Origin: Streptomyces klenkii
Lineage (GTDB): Bacteria > Actinomycetota > Actinomycetes > Streptomycetales > Streptomycetaceae
Length of the DNA: 59,957 nucleotides
Assembly: GCF_003626645.1 (NCBI RefSeq)
Contig: NZ_RBAM01000022.1
Span: 1-59,957, forward strand
Direction of reading: 5' to 3'
Below, piece after piece: positions 8,120-16,475 of this stretch (positions are counted from its first letter, which is position 1; each line of letters opens with the position of its first letter). The translations under genes and the position numbers were made by a program. The notes under the pieces are model-generated. The model saw only the letters and a list, made by a program, of their open reading frames with translations. It searched no databases and was not told the DNA's origin.

Positions 8120-10606
8120 CTACACGCCCCCGGCCCCCGTCTCCCTCAGGTGTGCCTCCGTACGGGACACGCCCGCCGTGTCGCCGGCCTCCTCGTACAG
8201 CGAGCGGGCCAGGCGCAGGTAGCGCGCCGCCTCCTCCGGGGCCTGCGTACAGCGGGCGCGGAGTTCGGCGGCGTCGGCCCGCTGGAGGACCGCGCCCTCG
8301 GCCTCCATGACGGCGAGGGCCTCGTCGAGGGGCGTACGAGCAGCGGCGGGGTCGCCGGCGGCCAGGTGGGTCTCGCCGAGGCTCATCCGGACGCGGGCCT
8401 CGTTGTAGAGGTCGCGGTCGGGCAGCGCCCGGAAGCGGGCGAGGGCGTCGGCCAGCTGGGCCAGGGCCTCGGCGTGGCGGGCCTGGCCGCGCAGGGCCCG
8501 CCCGAGGTGGTGGGCGAGGAGCGCGTCGGCGCGGGGCACGTCGGCCGCGCCGACGCCGCCGGGAGAGATGCCGTCCAGGGCGCTCCGGGCCTGCACGAAG
8601 TACTCCTCGGCGGCCTCGTAGCGCCATTGCCGCAGGCAGAGCAGGCCGAGCGACTCGGTGGCCGTGGCGCGGCCGCGGTGGTGGCCCGCGCGCTCGTCGG
8701 CCGCCGCGGCGGCGGTCAGCTGGGCCTCGGCCTCCGCGTACCGGCCGAGGCCCATGTACCCGAAGGCGAGCTGGGTCCGTATGCGGCCCTCGGCCCGCGG
8801 GTCGCCGATGCCGGCGGCGCAGCGGCGGGCCGCCTCGACGCCCCGCAGGTGCGTGGCGACCCACTGGTCGTGGAAGCCGAGGCGCAGGTGCAGGCCCCAG
8901 GTGGCCTCGCACAGTTGCCAGGCCTCCTCGTCGAAGCCGTACTCCTCCGCGGCCCGTACGGCTTCGGCGAGGTTCGCGCGTTCGCGGCGCAGCACGGCCA
9001 GGGCCGCGCGGGCCTCTTCCGCGGTACGGCCGGCGGGGCCGCTGCCGGGCGTACGGGCGTACGCGGGTCCCAGGTGCCAGCGGCCGGGGATGACGAGGGC
9101 GTCGGCGCGGGCGGCCAGCCGCAGGTACCAGGTGATGGTGCGGCGGACGGCGAGGGCCGTCGCCGCGCGGCCGTCCTCCTCGTGGGCGCGGCGCCCGGCG
9201 TGCAGGCGGACGAGGTCGTGGAAGCGGTAGCGCTCCTCACCGGTCTCCTCCAAAAGGTGGGCCGCGGCGAGGGTTTCGAGCAGGCGGCGGGCCTCGGCCT
9301 CGCCGGTGTCCGCCGCGGCCGCGGCGGCGCCGACGGGGATGTCCGGCCAGGGGCGCAGGCCCAGCAGCCGGTAGAGGCGGGCGGCGTCGGGGGCCAGGTC
9401 GCGGTAGGAGAGGTCGGTGGCGAGGAGGGCCGGTTCCACCGGAGAAACACGAAACGCGGTGTCATCAGGGAAAGCAGCGTCATCAGGCATTCCAGGAGCC
9501 TGTCCCTGCCGGCCCCCCGTCAAGCCCGTGGTGTCCCTCAAGCCCGCGGTGCCACTCAAGCCCTCGGCCATCGCGGCGAATTCGCGCTCCAGGCTCTCCC
9601 AGGTCAGCTGCTCCCGCACCTGCACCAGGGCCCCCGTCTCGCACAGCGCGAGCGGTATGCCCCCGCACCGCGCCGCCACGGCCTCCGCGTGCGTGCGCTG
9701 CGCGGCGACGCGCTCCGGGCCGGCGATCCGGGTGAGCAGCAGGACGGAGTCGGCGCCGGACAGCGGGCCGACCGGCACGATCCGCGCCCCGTGGTCGCGC
9801 ACGAGCGCGGGCAGCCGGTGGCGGCTGGTGACCAGGACGAGCGAGCCGGGCGACGCCGTCAGCAGCGGCCCGACCTGGGCGGCGCTGTGGGCGTTGTCGA
9901 GGAGGACGACCATGCGCCGGCCCTCGGTGCGCTCGCGGTAGAGGTCGGACTGGCCCTGCTCGTCGGCCGGCACCCGGTCCGCGGGTACGCCCAGGTGGTG
10001 CAGGAAGCGGACGAGCACCTCGGACGGGGTGACGGCGGTGTCCGCCGCGGCGCCGCGCAGGTCGGCGTACAGCTCGCCGTCCGGGAAGCGGTCGGCGAGG
10101 GAGCGGGCGCAGTGCACGGCCGCGGCGGTCTTGCCGACGCCGGCGGAGCCGGCGAGCACGGCGATGGGCGGAGCCATGGACGCGGCGGCACCGCCGTCCG
10201 GCCCGTCCAGCAGCGCCGTGACCTTCGCCAGGACCTCGTCCCGGTCGGTGAAGGCCGACGTCAGCGGCGGCAACATCCGCGGGCGGGCCGCGCTGGAAGC
10301 CGCCGCGGGGACGGCGGCGGCCGCCGCCAGCCACTCGCTCTCGCGGAGCCAGGAGGCCAGGTCGCGGGCGAAGCCCGGTTCGGCCCGGGCCTGTTCGATC
10401 AGGAGGGCGGCGAGGGCCCTGCGCTCGCCGTCGTCCGCAGGGGCCGCGGGCGGCTCGCCGCCGCCGTCCCTGCGCCAGGCCCGGCGGGCCAGGCCGGCCA
10501 GCCCCTCCGCGGTCCGCCGCCCCAGCTCGCCGGCCGCGCCCGAAAGCGCTCCCGACGCCGCCGTGTCGACGGCCGCCAGCACCGCCGTCATCGTGAACGG
10601 ATCCAC
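8120..10606 (-). CDS. STAND NTPase (NB-ARC) with C-terminal TPR-like repeats
   Basis: 828 aa from GTG 10606, with GGGGAGGG upstream. A helical N-terminal region of about 110 residues precedes an NB-ARC module: Walker A GSAGVGKT (153-160), Walker B VVLLDNA (about 233-239), the LVLVTSRHR sensor segment and a C-G-G-I-P-L-A-L motif. Residues about 490-820 are Ala/Leu-rich helical repeats of TPR type (GRYAEAEAQLTAAAA and so on). It looks like AfsR without its SARP DNA-binding and HTH domains, so it is more likely a signal-sensing switch or an effectorless defence-type STAND protein than a transcription factor. It converges with the glycerophosphotransferase-like gene. Confidence 0.85.
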   Translation of the reverse strand: MDPFTMTAVLAAVDTAASGALSGAAGELGRRTAEGLAGLARRAWRRDGGGEPPAAPADDGERRALAALLIEQARAEPGFARDLASWLRESEWLAAAAAVPAAASSAARPRMLPPLTSAFTDRDEVLAKVTALLDGPDGGAAASMAPPIAVLAGSAGVGKTAAAVHCARSLADRFPDGELYADLRGAAADTAVTPSEVLVRFLHHLGVPADRVPADEQGQSDLYRERTEGRRMVVLLDNAHSAAQVGPLLTASPGSLVLVTSRHRLPALVRDHGARIVPVGPLSGADSVLLLTRIAGPERVAAQRTHAEAVAARCGGIPLALCETGALVQVREQLTWESLEREFAAMAEGLSGTAGLRDTTGLTGGRQGQAPGMPDDAAFPDDTAFRVSPVEPALLATDLSYRDLAPDAARLYRLLGLRPWPDIPVGAAAAAADTGEAEARRLLETLAAAHLLEETGEERYRFHDLVRLHAGRRAHEEDGRAATALAVRRTITWYLRLAARADALVIPGRWHLGPAYARTPGSGPAGRTAEEARAALAVLRRERANLAEAVRAAEEYGFDEEAWQLCEATWGLHLRLGFHDQWVATHLRGVEAARRCAAGIGDPRAEGRIRTQLAFGYMGLGRYAEAEAQLTAAAAADERAGHHRGRATATESLGLLCLRQWRYEAAEEYFVQARSALDGISPGGVGAADVPRADALLAHHLGRALRGQARHAEALAQLADALARFRALPDRDLYNEARVRMSLGETHLAAGDPAAARTPLDEALAVMEAEGAVLQRADAAELRARCTQAPEEAARYLRLARSLYEEAGDTAGVSRTEAHLRETGAGGV

Positions 10607-10721
10607 CGCACGCCCTCCCCCGACTCGCCCCGCCCCGTAGTCCCGACCAAGCTAGCGGGAAGATCACCTACTGGGGAGGGGAACCCCGTGCGCGGGCGGG
10701 GAAAAGCCCCCCGAACACAGC

Positions 10722-10754
10722 GTGGCGCCCGCGACGGTGAATCGAGGGCGCCAC
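10722..10754 (-). terminator. Candidate terminator downstream of the chaplin gene
   Basis: Perfect 9-bp inverted repeat (GTGGCGCCC / GGGCGCCAC) with a 15-base loop, located about 55 bases past the chaplin stop. There is no T-run, which is usual for Streptomyces hairpin terminators. Confidence 0.55.
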
Positions 10755-10807
10755 ACGGAAGCGGCCCGGGGCGGGGGCACCCCGAATCCGCCGGTTTTCG
10801 GCCTGTG

Positions 10808-11047
10808 TCAGTCGATGACGCAGACGTTGCCGGACGCGGGGTTCAGCAGTCCGACGATGTCGATCGTGTTGCCGCACAGGTTGATCGGGATCTGGATCGG
10901 CACCTGGATGACGTTGCCCGAGATGACGCCCGGGGAACCGACAGCCGCCCCCTTGGCGCCGGCGTCGGCGAGCGCGGTCCCGGTGATACCCGCGAGCGCC
11001 GCGCCCACGGTGGCGGTCAGGGCAGCCGTTTTGACGATTCGTGACAT
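10808..11047 (-). CDS. chp: Short chaplin (secreted amyloid surfactant protein)
   Basis: 79 aa. An Arg/Lys start and hydrophobic core (MSRIVKTAALTATVGAALAG) ending at A-L-A-D form a Sec signal peptide of about 28 residues. The mature part is one chaplin domain: SPGVISGNVIQVPIQIPINL, C-G-N, then a second Cys near the end. Short chaplins assemble into amyloid fibrils on aerial hyphae and lower surface tension. There is no sortase motif, so it belongs with the short chaplins (ChpD-H type). AAAGGTG precedes the ATG at 11047. Third-position GC is lower than in neighbours at the conserved Ile/Asn codons. Confidence 0.92.
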   Translation of the reverse strand: MSRIVKTAALTATVGAALAGITGTALADAGAKGAAVGSPGVISGNVIQVPIQIPINLCGNTIDIVGLLNPASGNVCVID

Positions 11048-11419
11048 GCGGAGACACCTTTGCTGCTTGATCTTGCTCGGTCGTACTGGGAGGCACCCGA
11101 CCGGTGACGGCCGGGGTGTGCTTTTCAACGCCCCGTACTCGCAAAGGTTTCGTCCGTGGTGCGGATGGGTGACCGAGGATCTCCCTTCCGGTCGCCCTTG
11201 TCCGTGTACTGGTCCGTGCCGTTGCCACGGAGAAATCCGCAGCCATTACCCGCAGCGCCGCAGTCATTTCGGCAGGTCGTCGGTCTAATGCGCTCTAATG
11301 CGCCGCGCGGGCGGCGGCGAAAGGAGCGGCGTCGCGGATAGGAAAAGCCCTACAAATGCGGTTCCGCAGAATGACCCGTACGGCCCAGCGGAGAGCGCAC
11401 CGAAAGGCGCCGCCCCGCC
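11048..11419. other. Intergenic region upstream of chaplin
   Basis: About 370 bases with no supportable gene. The chaplin promoter must lie here, on the minus strand. A perfect 10-base tandem repeat, TCTAATGCGC twice at 11284-11303, is the only structure I noticed and could be a regulator site. Confidence 0.35.
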
Positions 11420-12388
11420 CTACCCCCGCTCCGCCGCCATCCGCACCGCGAAGGCCGTCAGCTCCTCGCACCACCCCGGCGTCAGCCGCGCGGCGGCCGC
11501 GGTCCGGGACGCCCGGTCCACCAGCTCGCGGATGAGGCGCTCGGCGATGCCGCGCTCCTCGCGCTCCAGCAGGATCTCCCGCAGCAGTTCGGCGTCCCAG
11601 TCGTACTCCGGGCCGCCGTCGAGGAAGCCGCGCAGCCGCCAGGCGGCGTGCAGCGAGCGGGCGTAGGCGTCGTAGGCGGTGTCGAGGTCGGGCCGGTCGG
11701 CGAGCGCCGCGCCCAGCCGGAGCGGGTGCCGCAGGGCGTACCAGCCCGCGGCGCAGCCCCGGTCGCATCCCGATATGCACCGCCCGGGCCACGGGTCGTC
11801 GAGGTATTCGGCGGCCATCGCCTCGTGGGCGTACGTGCCGATCACGCGCTCCACGCGCATCTCGTCCCAGATCTGCCACGCGGGCGCGGGCAGCCGCGCG
11901 GCGAGCCGGTCGCCGAGCGAGAGGGCGAGGTCGCCGGCCAGGGTGGCGGTGGACTCGCCGAAGCGGCGCGCGTCACCGGCCCAGCCGTTGCGCTCGTGCT
12001 CGGCGGCGCGGCTGACGTGCAGCGCGGGGATGCCGCGGCGCAGGGCGGCGTTGTCGCGCACGTCGCTGCGGATGAGGGTGCAGGTGTCGAGGAGTTCGAG
12101 GGCGGCGGCGGCCTCGACGGCGGCCGTGCCGTCCGCGTCGCCGCCCGCCGCCAGGTAGCCGGTGAGGAGGATGACCGGGCGGACCCGGTCGGCCCCCACG
12201 GCGACGAGTTCGGCGAGGGATTCGACGACGCCGGCGCCCCGCGCGTCGGCGGTGCGCCAGCGGCGGTGCTCGTCGTTGAGGAGGCCGCGCAGCCGTTTCT
12301 CGACCTGGTCGAGCATCCCGGCGCGCTGGAGCTGGGGGACCGGCTCCCGGGGCGCCACCGCGCGGGGCGGCCGGGGTTGCGTCGTCAT
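11420..12388 (-). CDS. Polyprenyl-synthetase-like protein lacking both Asp-rich motifs
   Basis: 322 aa from ATG 12388, with AGGGAGG upstream. The fold signature of trans-isoprenyl diphosphate synthases is clear: LLDTCTLIRSDVRDNAALRR at the position of the first motif, RRGIPALHVSRAAEHERNGW, and RFGESTATLAGDLALSLGDR. However the first motif reads S-D-V-R-D in place of D-D-x-x-D, and the second Asp-rich motif region reads AWRLRGFLDGGPEYDWD without D-D-x-x-D. Catalytic magnesium-diphosphate binding is therefore doubtful. It may be a non-catalytic subunit or a repurposed scaffold. A Cys pair (CISGCDRGC) near residue 220 is unusual for the family. Confidence 0.75.
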   Translation of the reverse strand: MTTQPRPPRAVAPREPVPQLQRAGMLDQVEKRLRGLLNDEHRRWRTADARGAGVVESLAELVAVGADRVRPVILLTGYLAAGGDADGTAAVEAAAALELLDTCTLIRSDVRDNAALRRGIPALHVSRAAEHERNGWAGDARRFGESTATLAGDLALSLGDRLAARLPAPAWQIWDEMRVERVIGTYAHEAMAAEYLDDPWPGRCISGCDRGCAAGWYALRHPLRLGAALADRPDLDTAYDAYARSLHAAWRLRGFLDGGPEYDWDAELLREILLEREERGIAERLIRELVDRASRTAAAARLTPGWCEELTAFAVRMAAERG

Positions 12389-12908
12389 CGTGTGCCTCCC
12401 TGGATCGGTTTCGGTCCAGCGACCGACCCTGCCGGGCGGGCGCCCCGCCCTCGGCGGCGGAGCCTGACCGGCCAGAAGGCTGCCCACGGGAGCGCGCGGG
12501 AAGCGACGGTTTCCTGCCATACCGGAATGCGCCATCCCTCCCCCTTCATGGCACTCTCGCCACCCCCTCCGGTCCGCCGGGACGGCCCCAGGAGGCGGCT
12601 TGCGGCCCGTGCGCGCGTACGAGCGTGGCGTGCATGTGGCTCATAATCGGCTGTCGTTGCCCGCCCGGACCGGGCCGATCCCCCCGGGCACCGGTCGTAT
12701 CATCCTCCGATTCACTCGTGTGACCTGCGGCAGAGCCTTCTCCTGACCGCCAGGTTGACCGTCGGGTTCCGGCCGACGCGGTACGGGAGGGAACGCGTGC
12801 GGACGATGATGGCGCCGTCTGTACAGCGCGCCGTGCACGCCGCTACAACGGGAGGGGGCCCGGTGCCGGGACCGCACGGCAGCGACCTCCGGGCCCGCGG
12901 AGGCGGCG
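12389..12908. other. Intergenic region without recognisable gene
   Basis: About 520 bases between the divergent prenyl-synthase-like and StyA-like genes. It is less GC-rich around 12640-12760. Short frames exist on both strands but none shows codon bias, a convincing ribosome site or a familiar sequence. It presumably holds both promoters. Confidence 0.4.
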
Positions 12909-14234
12909 ATGCGCAGGATCGCGGTGGTCGGAGCGGGGCAGGCGGGGCTGCACCTGGCACTGGGGCTGCGGCCGGACAGCACGGGAGCCGCAGGGCCGTC
13001 CGGACCTTATGAACTCCAAGAGCCCCACGAGCCCTACGACGTCACCGTCTACACCGCCCGTACCCCCGATGAGGTGCGGGCCGGCCGGGTGCTCTCCACC
13101 CAGGTGATGTACGGCCCCGCCCTCGCCCTGGAGCGCGCCGCCGGCCTGCACCTGTGGGAGGCGGAGGCGCCCCGCCTCACGGCCCTCGGCTTCTCCGTCG
13201 CCGACCCCCAGCGCTCCCCCGCCGGAGGCTTCGCCGGCCCCCTGGACCTACCCGCGCAGTCCGTCGACCTGCGGGTGAAGACGGCGGACTGGCTGGAGCT
13301 GTTCGAGGCGCGGGGCGGGCGCGTCGAGTACGGCACGGTCGGCCCGGACGACCTGCCGGGGATCGCCGCCGCGCACGACCTGACGGTCGTCGCCTCCGGC
13401 CGCGGCCCGCTCGCGGAGGTCTTCGCGCGCGACGCCAGACACAGCCCGTTCGAGCGCCCGCAGCGGCGGCTGGCGGTGTGTTACGTACGCGGCACGCGCA
13501 TGCCGGACGGCCTCAGTGAGCCGCACCTGCGGGTCACCCCCGTGGGCGGCTCCGAAGAGTTGGCCGGGGAGTTCTTCGTCATGCACGCCCTCACGCTCGA
13601 CGGCCCGTGCGAGATCGTGCTGTGGGAGGCGGTGCCGGGCGGGCCGTTCGACGTCTGGGCGGACCGGCCGGGCCCGGGCGAGGTCGTGGAGCGCACGCTG
13701 GAGCTGCTCCGCGGCCACCTGCCCGGGGAGTACGAGCTGTGCCGCGGCATGGAGCCGACGGACGCGGGGGCTTCGCTCACGGGTGCGCTGACGCCGGTCG
13801 TGCGGCGGCCCGTCGCGGAGGTCGCGCCCGGCGCGCACGTCCTCGGGCTGGGCGACGCCGTCGTCCTCCACGACCCGATCGGCGGGCAGGGCTCCAACAG
13901 CGCGGCCCGCGGCGCCGCCCACTACCTCCGGGCGATCACCGCGCACGGCGGCGAGCCCTTCGACCGGACGTGGATGCTGCGCACGTTCGCGGCGTACTGG
14001 GAGCACGCGCGCCACGTGTCGGCCTTCTGCAACATGCTGCTGGGGCCCCCGCCCGAGCACGTGCGGCGCATCCTGTCCGCGGCGGCGCGGCACCCCGCCG
14101 TCGCGCACCGCTACGCCAACGGATTCGGGGACCCGGCCGGCTTCGCGGACTGGTTCATGGACGCGGACCGCGCCGACGCGTACCTGGCGGCCGTGGGTGC
14201 CGCCGGCGCGGCGGTTCCGGCGGACGGTGGATAA
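12909..14234 (+). CDS. StyA-like FAD-dependent monooxygenase
   Basis: 441 aa flavoprotein of the styrene/indole monooxygenase type. The FAD-binding start is RRIAVVGAGQAGLHLALGL (G-x-G-x-x-G at about residues 9-14). A central beta-sheet segment (SVDLRVKTADWLELFEARGG) follows, and the second FAD motif HVLGLGDAVVLHDPIGGQG lies near residue 315. Members epoxidise styrene- or indole-like substrates using FADH2 from a separate reductase; no dedicated reductase gene adjoins it. An insert of about 20 residues (GAAGPSGPYELQEPHEPYD) after the first helix is unusual. The physiological substrate is unknown. Confidence 0.8.
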   Translation: MRRIAVVGAGQAGLHLALGLRPDSTGAAGPSGPYELQEPHEPYDVTVYTARTPDEVRAGRVLSTQVMYGPALALERAAGLHLWEAEAPRLTALGFSVADPQRSPAGGFAGPLDLPAQSVDLRVKTADWLELFEARGGRVEYGTVGPDDLPGIAAAHDLTVVASGRGPLAEVFARDARHSPFERPQRRLAVCYVRGTRMPDGLSEPHLRVTPVGGSEELAGEFFVMHALTLDGPCEIVLWEAVPGGPFDVWADRPGPGEVVERTLELLRGHLPGEYELCRGMEPTDAGASLTGALTPVVRRPVAEVAPGAHVLGLGDAVVLHDPIGGQGSNSAARGAAHYLRAITAHGGEPFDRTWMLRTFAAYWEHARHVSAFCNMLLGPPPEHVRRILSAAARHPAVAHRYANGFGDPAGFADWFMDADRADAYLAAVGAAGAAVPADGG

Positions 14235-14270
14235 CCTGGGCCCACGACGACGAGGAGGCGGGCGGACCGC

Positions 14271-14750
14271 ATGAGCACGACCCGGGCCGGGACGGTCACC
14301 GGCGGCCCGTCCCCGCGGACGCGCCCTCCCGGGCGGCGGCCCGTGGCGCGCGGGCAGGGCGCGGTCGTCTGCGCGGTCTCCCTCGGCGGCGGCGCGGGAG
14401 CCGCGGCCCGCTACGGCGCCGGGCTGCTGTGGCCGGCCCCGGCCGGAGCGTTCCCCTGGACCACCTTCCTGATCAACGTCGTGGGCTGCGCCCTGATCGG
14501 GGTGCTGCTCACGGTGATCGGCGAACTCGCCGCGCCGCACCGGCTGCTGCGTCCGTTCCTCGGCACGGGCGTCCTCGGCGGCTTCACGACCTTCTCCACG
14601 TACGCGGTGGACGTCCAGCGGCTGACCGAGGACGGGCACGTCGCGACGGCGCTCGCCTATCTGGCGGCCACGCTGCTCGCCGCGCTGGCGGCCGTGTGGG
14701 CGGCCTCGGCGGCGACGCGGGCGGTGCTGCTCCGCAGGAGCGCGCGATGA
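14271..14750 (+). CDS. crcB: Fluoride exporter/channel CrcB (first copy)
   Basis: 159 aa, with four predicted membrane helices after a 30-residue basic leader. Fluc/CrcB hallmarks: GGGAGAAARYGAG, PWTTFLINVVGCALIG and GTGVLGGFTTFSTYAVD. Fluc channels are dual-topology dimers that expel fluoride. Two crcB genes occur here, which is common in Actinobacteria and may reflect a heterodimer. The stop overlaps the next gene (ATGA). I looked for a crcB-type riboswitch upstream and saw none. Confidence 0.92.
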   Translation: MSTTRAGTVTGGPSPRTRPPGRRPVARGQGAVVCAVSLGGGAGAAARYGAGLLWPAPAGAFPWTTFLINVVGCALIGVLLTVIGELAAPHRLLRPFLGTGVLGGFTTFSTYAVDVQRLTEDGHVATALAYLAATLLAALAAVWAASAATRAVLLRRSAR

Positions 14751-15127
14751 GGCCCGCGGGCCGGGCGGCGCTGCGCCTGACCGTCTTCCTCGGCGCGTCC
14801 GACCGGTGGCGGCACCGGCCGCTGTCCACCGAGATCGTGCACCGCGCGCACGCCGCCGGGCTCGCGGGGGCGACGGTCTTCCACGGGGTCGAGGGCTACG
14901 GCGCCTCATCCGTCGTTCACACGGCGCGGCTGCTCTCGCTGAGCGAGGACCTGCCGGTGACGGTGGTGATCGTGGACGCCGAGGAGCGCGTACGGGCGTT
15001 CCTGCCGGTGCTCGCGGAGGTGGTCACCGGACAGCTCGTCACCCTGGAGCCCGTCGAGATCCCGCAGCTCGGGCGGCCCGGAGAGCACGGGCGGCCCGGG
15101 GAGTCCGAGCCGGAGGGCAGCGCGTGA
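14747..15127 (+). CDS. DUF190 family protein
   Basis: 126 aa soluble protein with a PII-like ferredoxin fold: LRLTVFLGASDRWRHRPLS, AGLAGATVFHGVEGYGASS, LPVTVVIVDAEERVRAFLPV. DUF190 genes are commonly placed between crcB genes and are thought to be regulatory partners of fluoride or ion transport, though no biochemical role is established. The ATG overlaps the crcB stop, and the TGA overlaps the GTG of the second crcB, so the three are a translationally coupled operon. The C-terminal GRPGEHGRPGE stretch is a short duplication. Confidence 0.88.
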   Translation: MRPAGRAALRLTVFLGASDRWRHRPLSTEIVHRAHAAGLAGATVFHGVEGYGASSVVHTARLLSLSEDLPVTVVIVDAEERVRAFLPVLAEVVTGQLVTLEPVEIPQLGRPGEHGRPGESEPEGSA

Positions 15128-15483
15128 ACTGGCTCCTCGTCCTGGCCGGCGCGATGGCCGGCGCGCCCCTGCGCTACCTCACCGACCGCGCGGTGCAGGC
15201 GCGCCACGACTCGGTCTTCCCGTGGGGCACGTTCGCCGTGAACGTCGCCGGCAGCCTGCTCCTGGGGATCCTCACCGCCGCCGCCCCGTCCCGCCTGCAA
15301 CTGCTCCTGGGCACGGGCCTGTGCGGCGCGCTGACGACGTACTCCACGTTCTCGTACGAGACGCTGACGCTGGCCCGCGAGGGCGCGCGCGGCTATGCCG
15401 TGGCGAACGCGGCGCTGAGCGTGGTGTGCGGGCTGGGCGCGGCGTTCGCGGGCGTGGCGCTGGGGCGGGGCCTGTGGGGGTGA
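15124..15483 (+). CDS. crcB: Fluoride exporter/channel CrcB (second copy)
   Basis: 119 aa from a GTG that overlaps the DUF190 stop (GTGA). Family hallmarks are present: GAMAGAPLRYLTDRAVQ, PWGTFAVNVAGSLLLGIL and GTGLCGALTTYSTFSYE, with the pore-lining Asn and the T-T-Y-S-T-F segment. Four helices are predicted and there is no leader. It probably pairs with the first CrcB copy as a heterodimer. Confidence 0.92.
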   Translation: MNWLLVLAGAMAGAPLRYLTDRAVQARHDSVFPWGTFAVNVAGSLLLGILTAAAPSRLQLLLGTGLCGALTTYSTFSYETLTLAREGARGYAVANAALSVVCGLGAAFAGVALGRGLWG

Positions 15484-15492
15484 GCCCCCCGG

Positions 15493-16398
15493 CTACTCCT
15501 CTCCCACCCCCAGGTGCTCCAGCAGCACCGCCCGCAACTCCCGTGCCGCGCGCGGCGGAGCCACGTCCTTGCGGTGGGCGAGTGCGACCGTGCGGCGCAT
15601 GCGGGTGCCCTCGAAGGGCGTGACGCGCAGGCCCGAGCGGGCGGCCACCATGCCGGGCACCACCGCCAGGCCCAGGCCCGCGCGGACGAAGCCGAGGACG
15701 GCGTCCATCTCCCCGCCCTCGACGGTGAAGGACGGTTCGAAGCCGGCGGCGCGGCAGGCCGAGGTGGTGATCTCGCGCAGGTCGTAGCCGCGGCGGAACA
15801 TCACCATGGGCAGACCCTCCAGGTCCGCCACGCGCAGGGCGCGGCGGCGGGTGGGCGGCGGCTCGCCGGGGGCGGTGACGACGACGAGGTCCTCGCGCAG
15901 GAGCTCGGTCGTGGCGAGGGCCGGGGCTCCCACGGCCAGCGGCGTGATGATCAGGGCGAGGTCGAGGCCGCCGCCGGCGAGGGTGCGCACGAGGTCCTGG
16001 GAGCCGCCCTCGTCGACGACGAGCTCGATGCCGGGGTAGCGGGCGTGGTAGGCGCGCAGCACGTCGGGGACGAGGCTCGCGCACAGGCTCGGCGGGGCCC
16101 CGAGGCGGACCCGGCCGCGCCGCAGCTGGGCGACCTCCTGGACCTCGCGGCGCGCGGTCTCGGTGTCGGCGATGATCTGCCGGGCCAGCGGCAGCAGGGC
16201 CTCCCCGGCGTCGGTGAGGGTGATGTTGCCGCGGGCGCGCTGGAAGAGCTCGGCGCCCAGTTCCCGTTCGAGGGCCCGGATCTGCTGGGAGAGGGAGGGC
16301 TGGGCGACGTGCAGGGCCTCCGCCGCGCGGGTGAAGTGACGGACTTCGGCCAAGGTCGCGAAGTAGCGGAGCTGCTGGAATTGCACGGTCAGCAGCAT
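15493..16398 (-). CDS. LysR-family transcriptional regulator
   Basis: 301 aa. N-terminal winged HTH (LRYFATLAEVRHFTRAAEALHVAQPSLSQQ, split here only by description) followed by a two-lobed co-inducer domain (RVRLGAPPSLCASLVPDVLR, GYDLREITTSACRAAGF). It is divergent from sdhCAB with only 78 bases between, and a perfect LysR-type dyad lies just upstream of its own start. It is therefore a good candidate for control of itself and the succinate dehydrogenase operon. The C-terminus is close to the convergent crcB gene. Confidence 0.88.
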   Translation of the reverse strand: MLLTVQFQQLRYFATLAEVRHFTRAAEALHVAQPSLSQQIRALERELGAELFQRARGNITLTDAGEALLPLARQIIADTETARREVQEVAQLRRGRVRLGAPPSLCASLVPDVLRAYHARYPGIELVVDEGGSQDLVRTLAGGGLDLALIITPLAVGAPALATTELLREDLVVVTAPGEPPPTRRRALRVADLEGLPMVMFRRGYDLREITTSACRAAGFEPSFTVEGGEMDAVLGFVRAGLGLAVVPGMVAARSGLRVTPFEGTRMRRTVALAHRKDVAPPRAARELRAVLLEHLGVGEE

Positions 16399-16400
16399 AG

Positions 16401-16415
16401 ATAGGCGGAGCCTAT
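16401..16415. promoter_or_regulatory. LysR-type operator dyad (lysR/sdhC)
   Basis: ATAGGC-GGA-GCCTAT, a perfect dyad containing the ATAG-N7-CTAT form of the LysR T-N11-A box. It starts 3 bases upstream of the lysR ATG in the gap shared with sdhC. Confidence 0.6.
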
Positions 16416-16475
16416 GGAAACCAGCTTCATCATGTCTTGGACGGATCGAGGTGGGGCTGCCTAGCGTCTGGTGTC

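Noticed and set aside
12755..13012. Short plus-strand ORF in the gap before the StyA-like gene
   Set aside because: It reads into the StyA-like gene in a wrong frame, with Gly/Arg-rich composition and no ribosome site.
14235..14270. Fluoride riboswitch before crcB
   Set aside because: Only 36 bases separate crcB from the StyA-like gene and no crcB-motif pseudoknot elements are visible.
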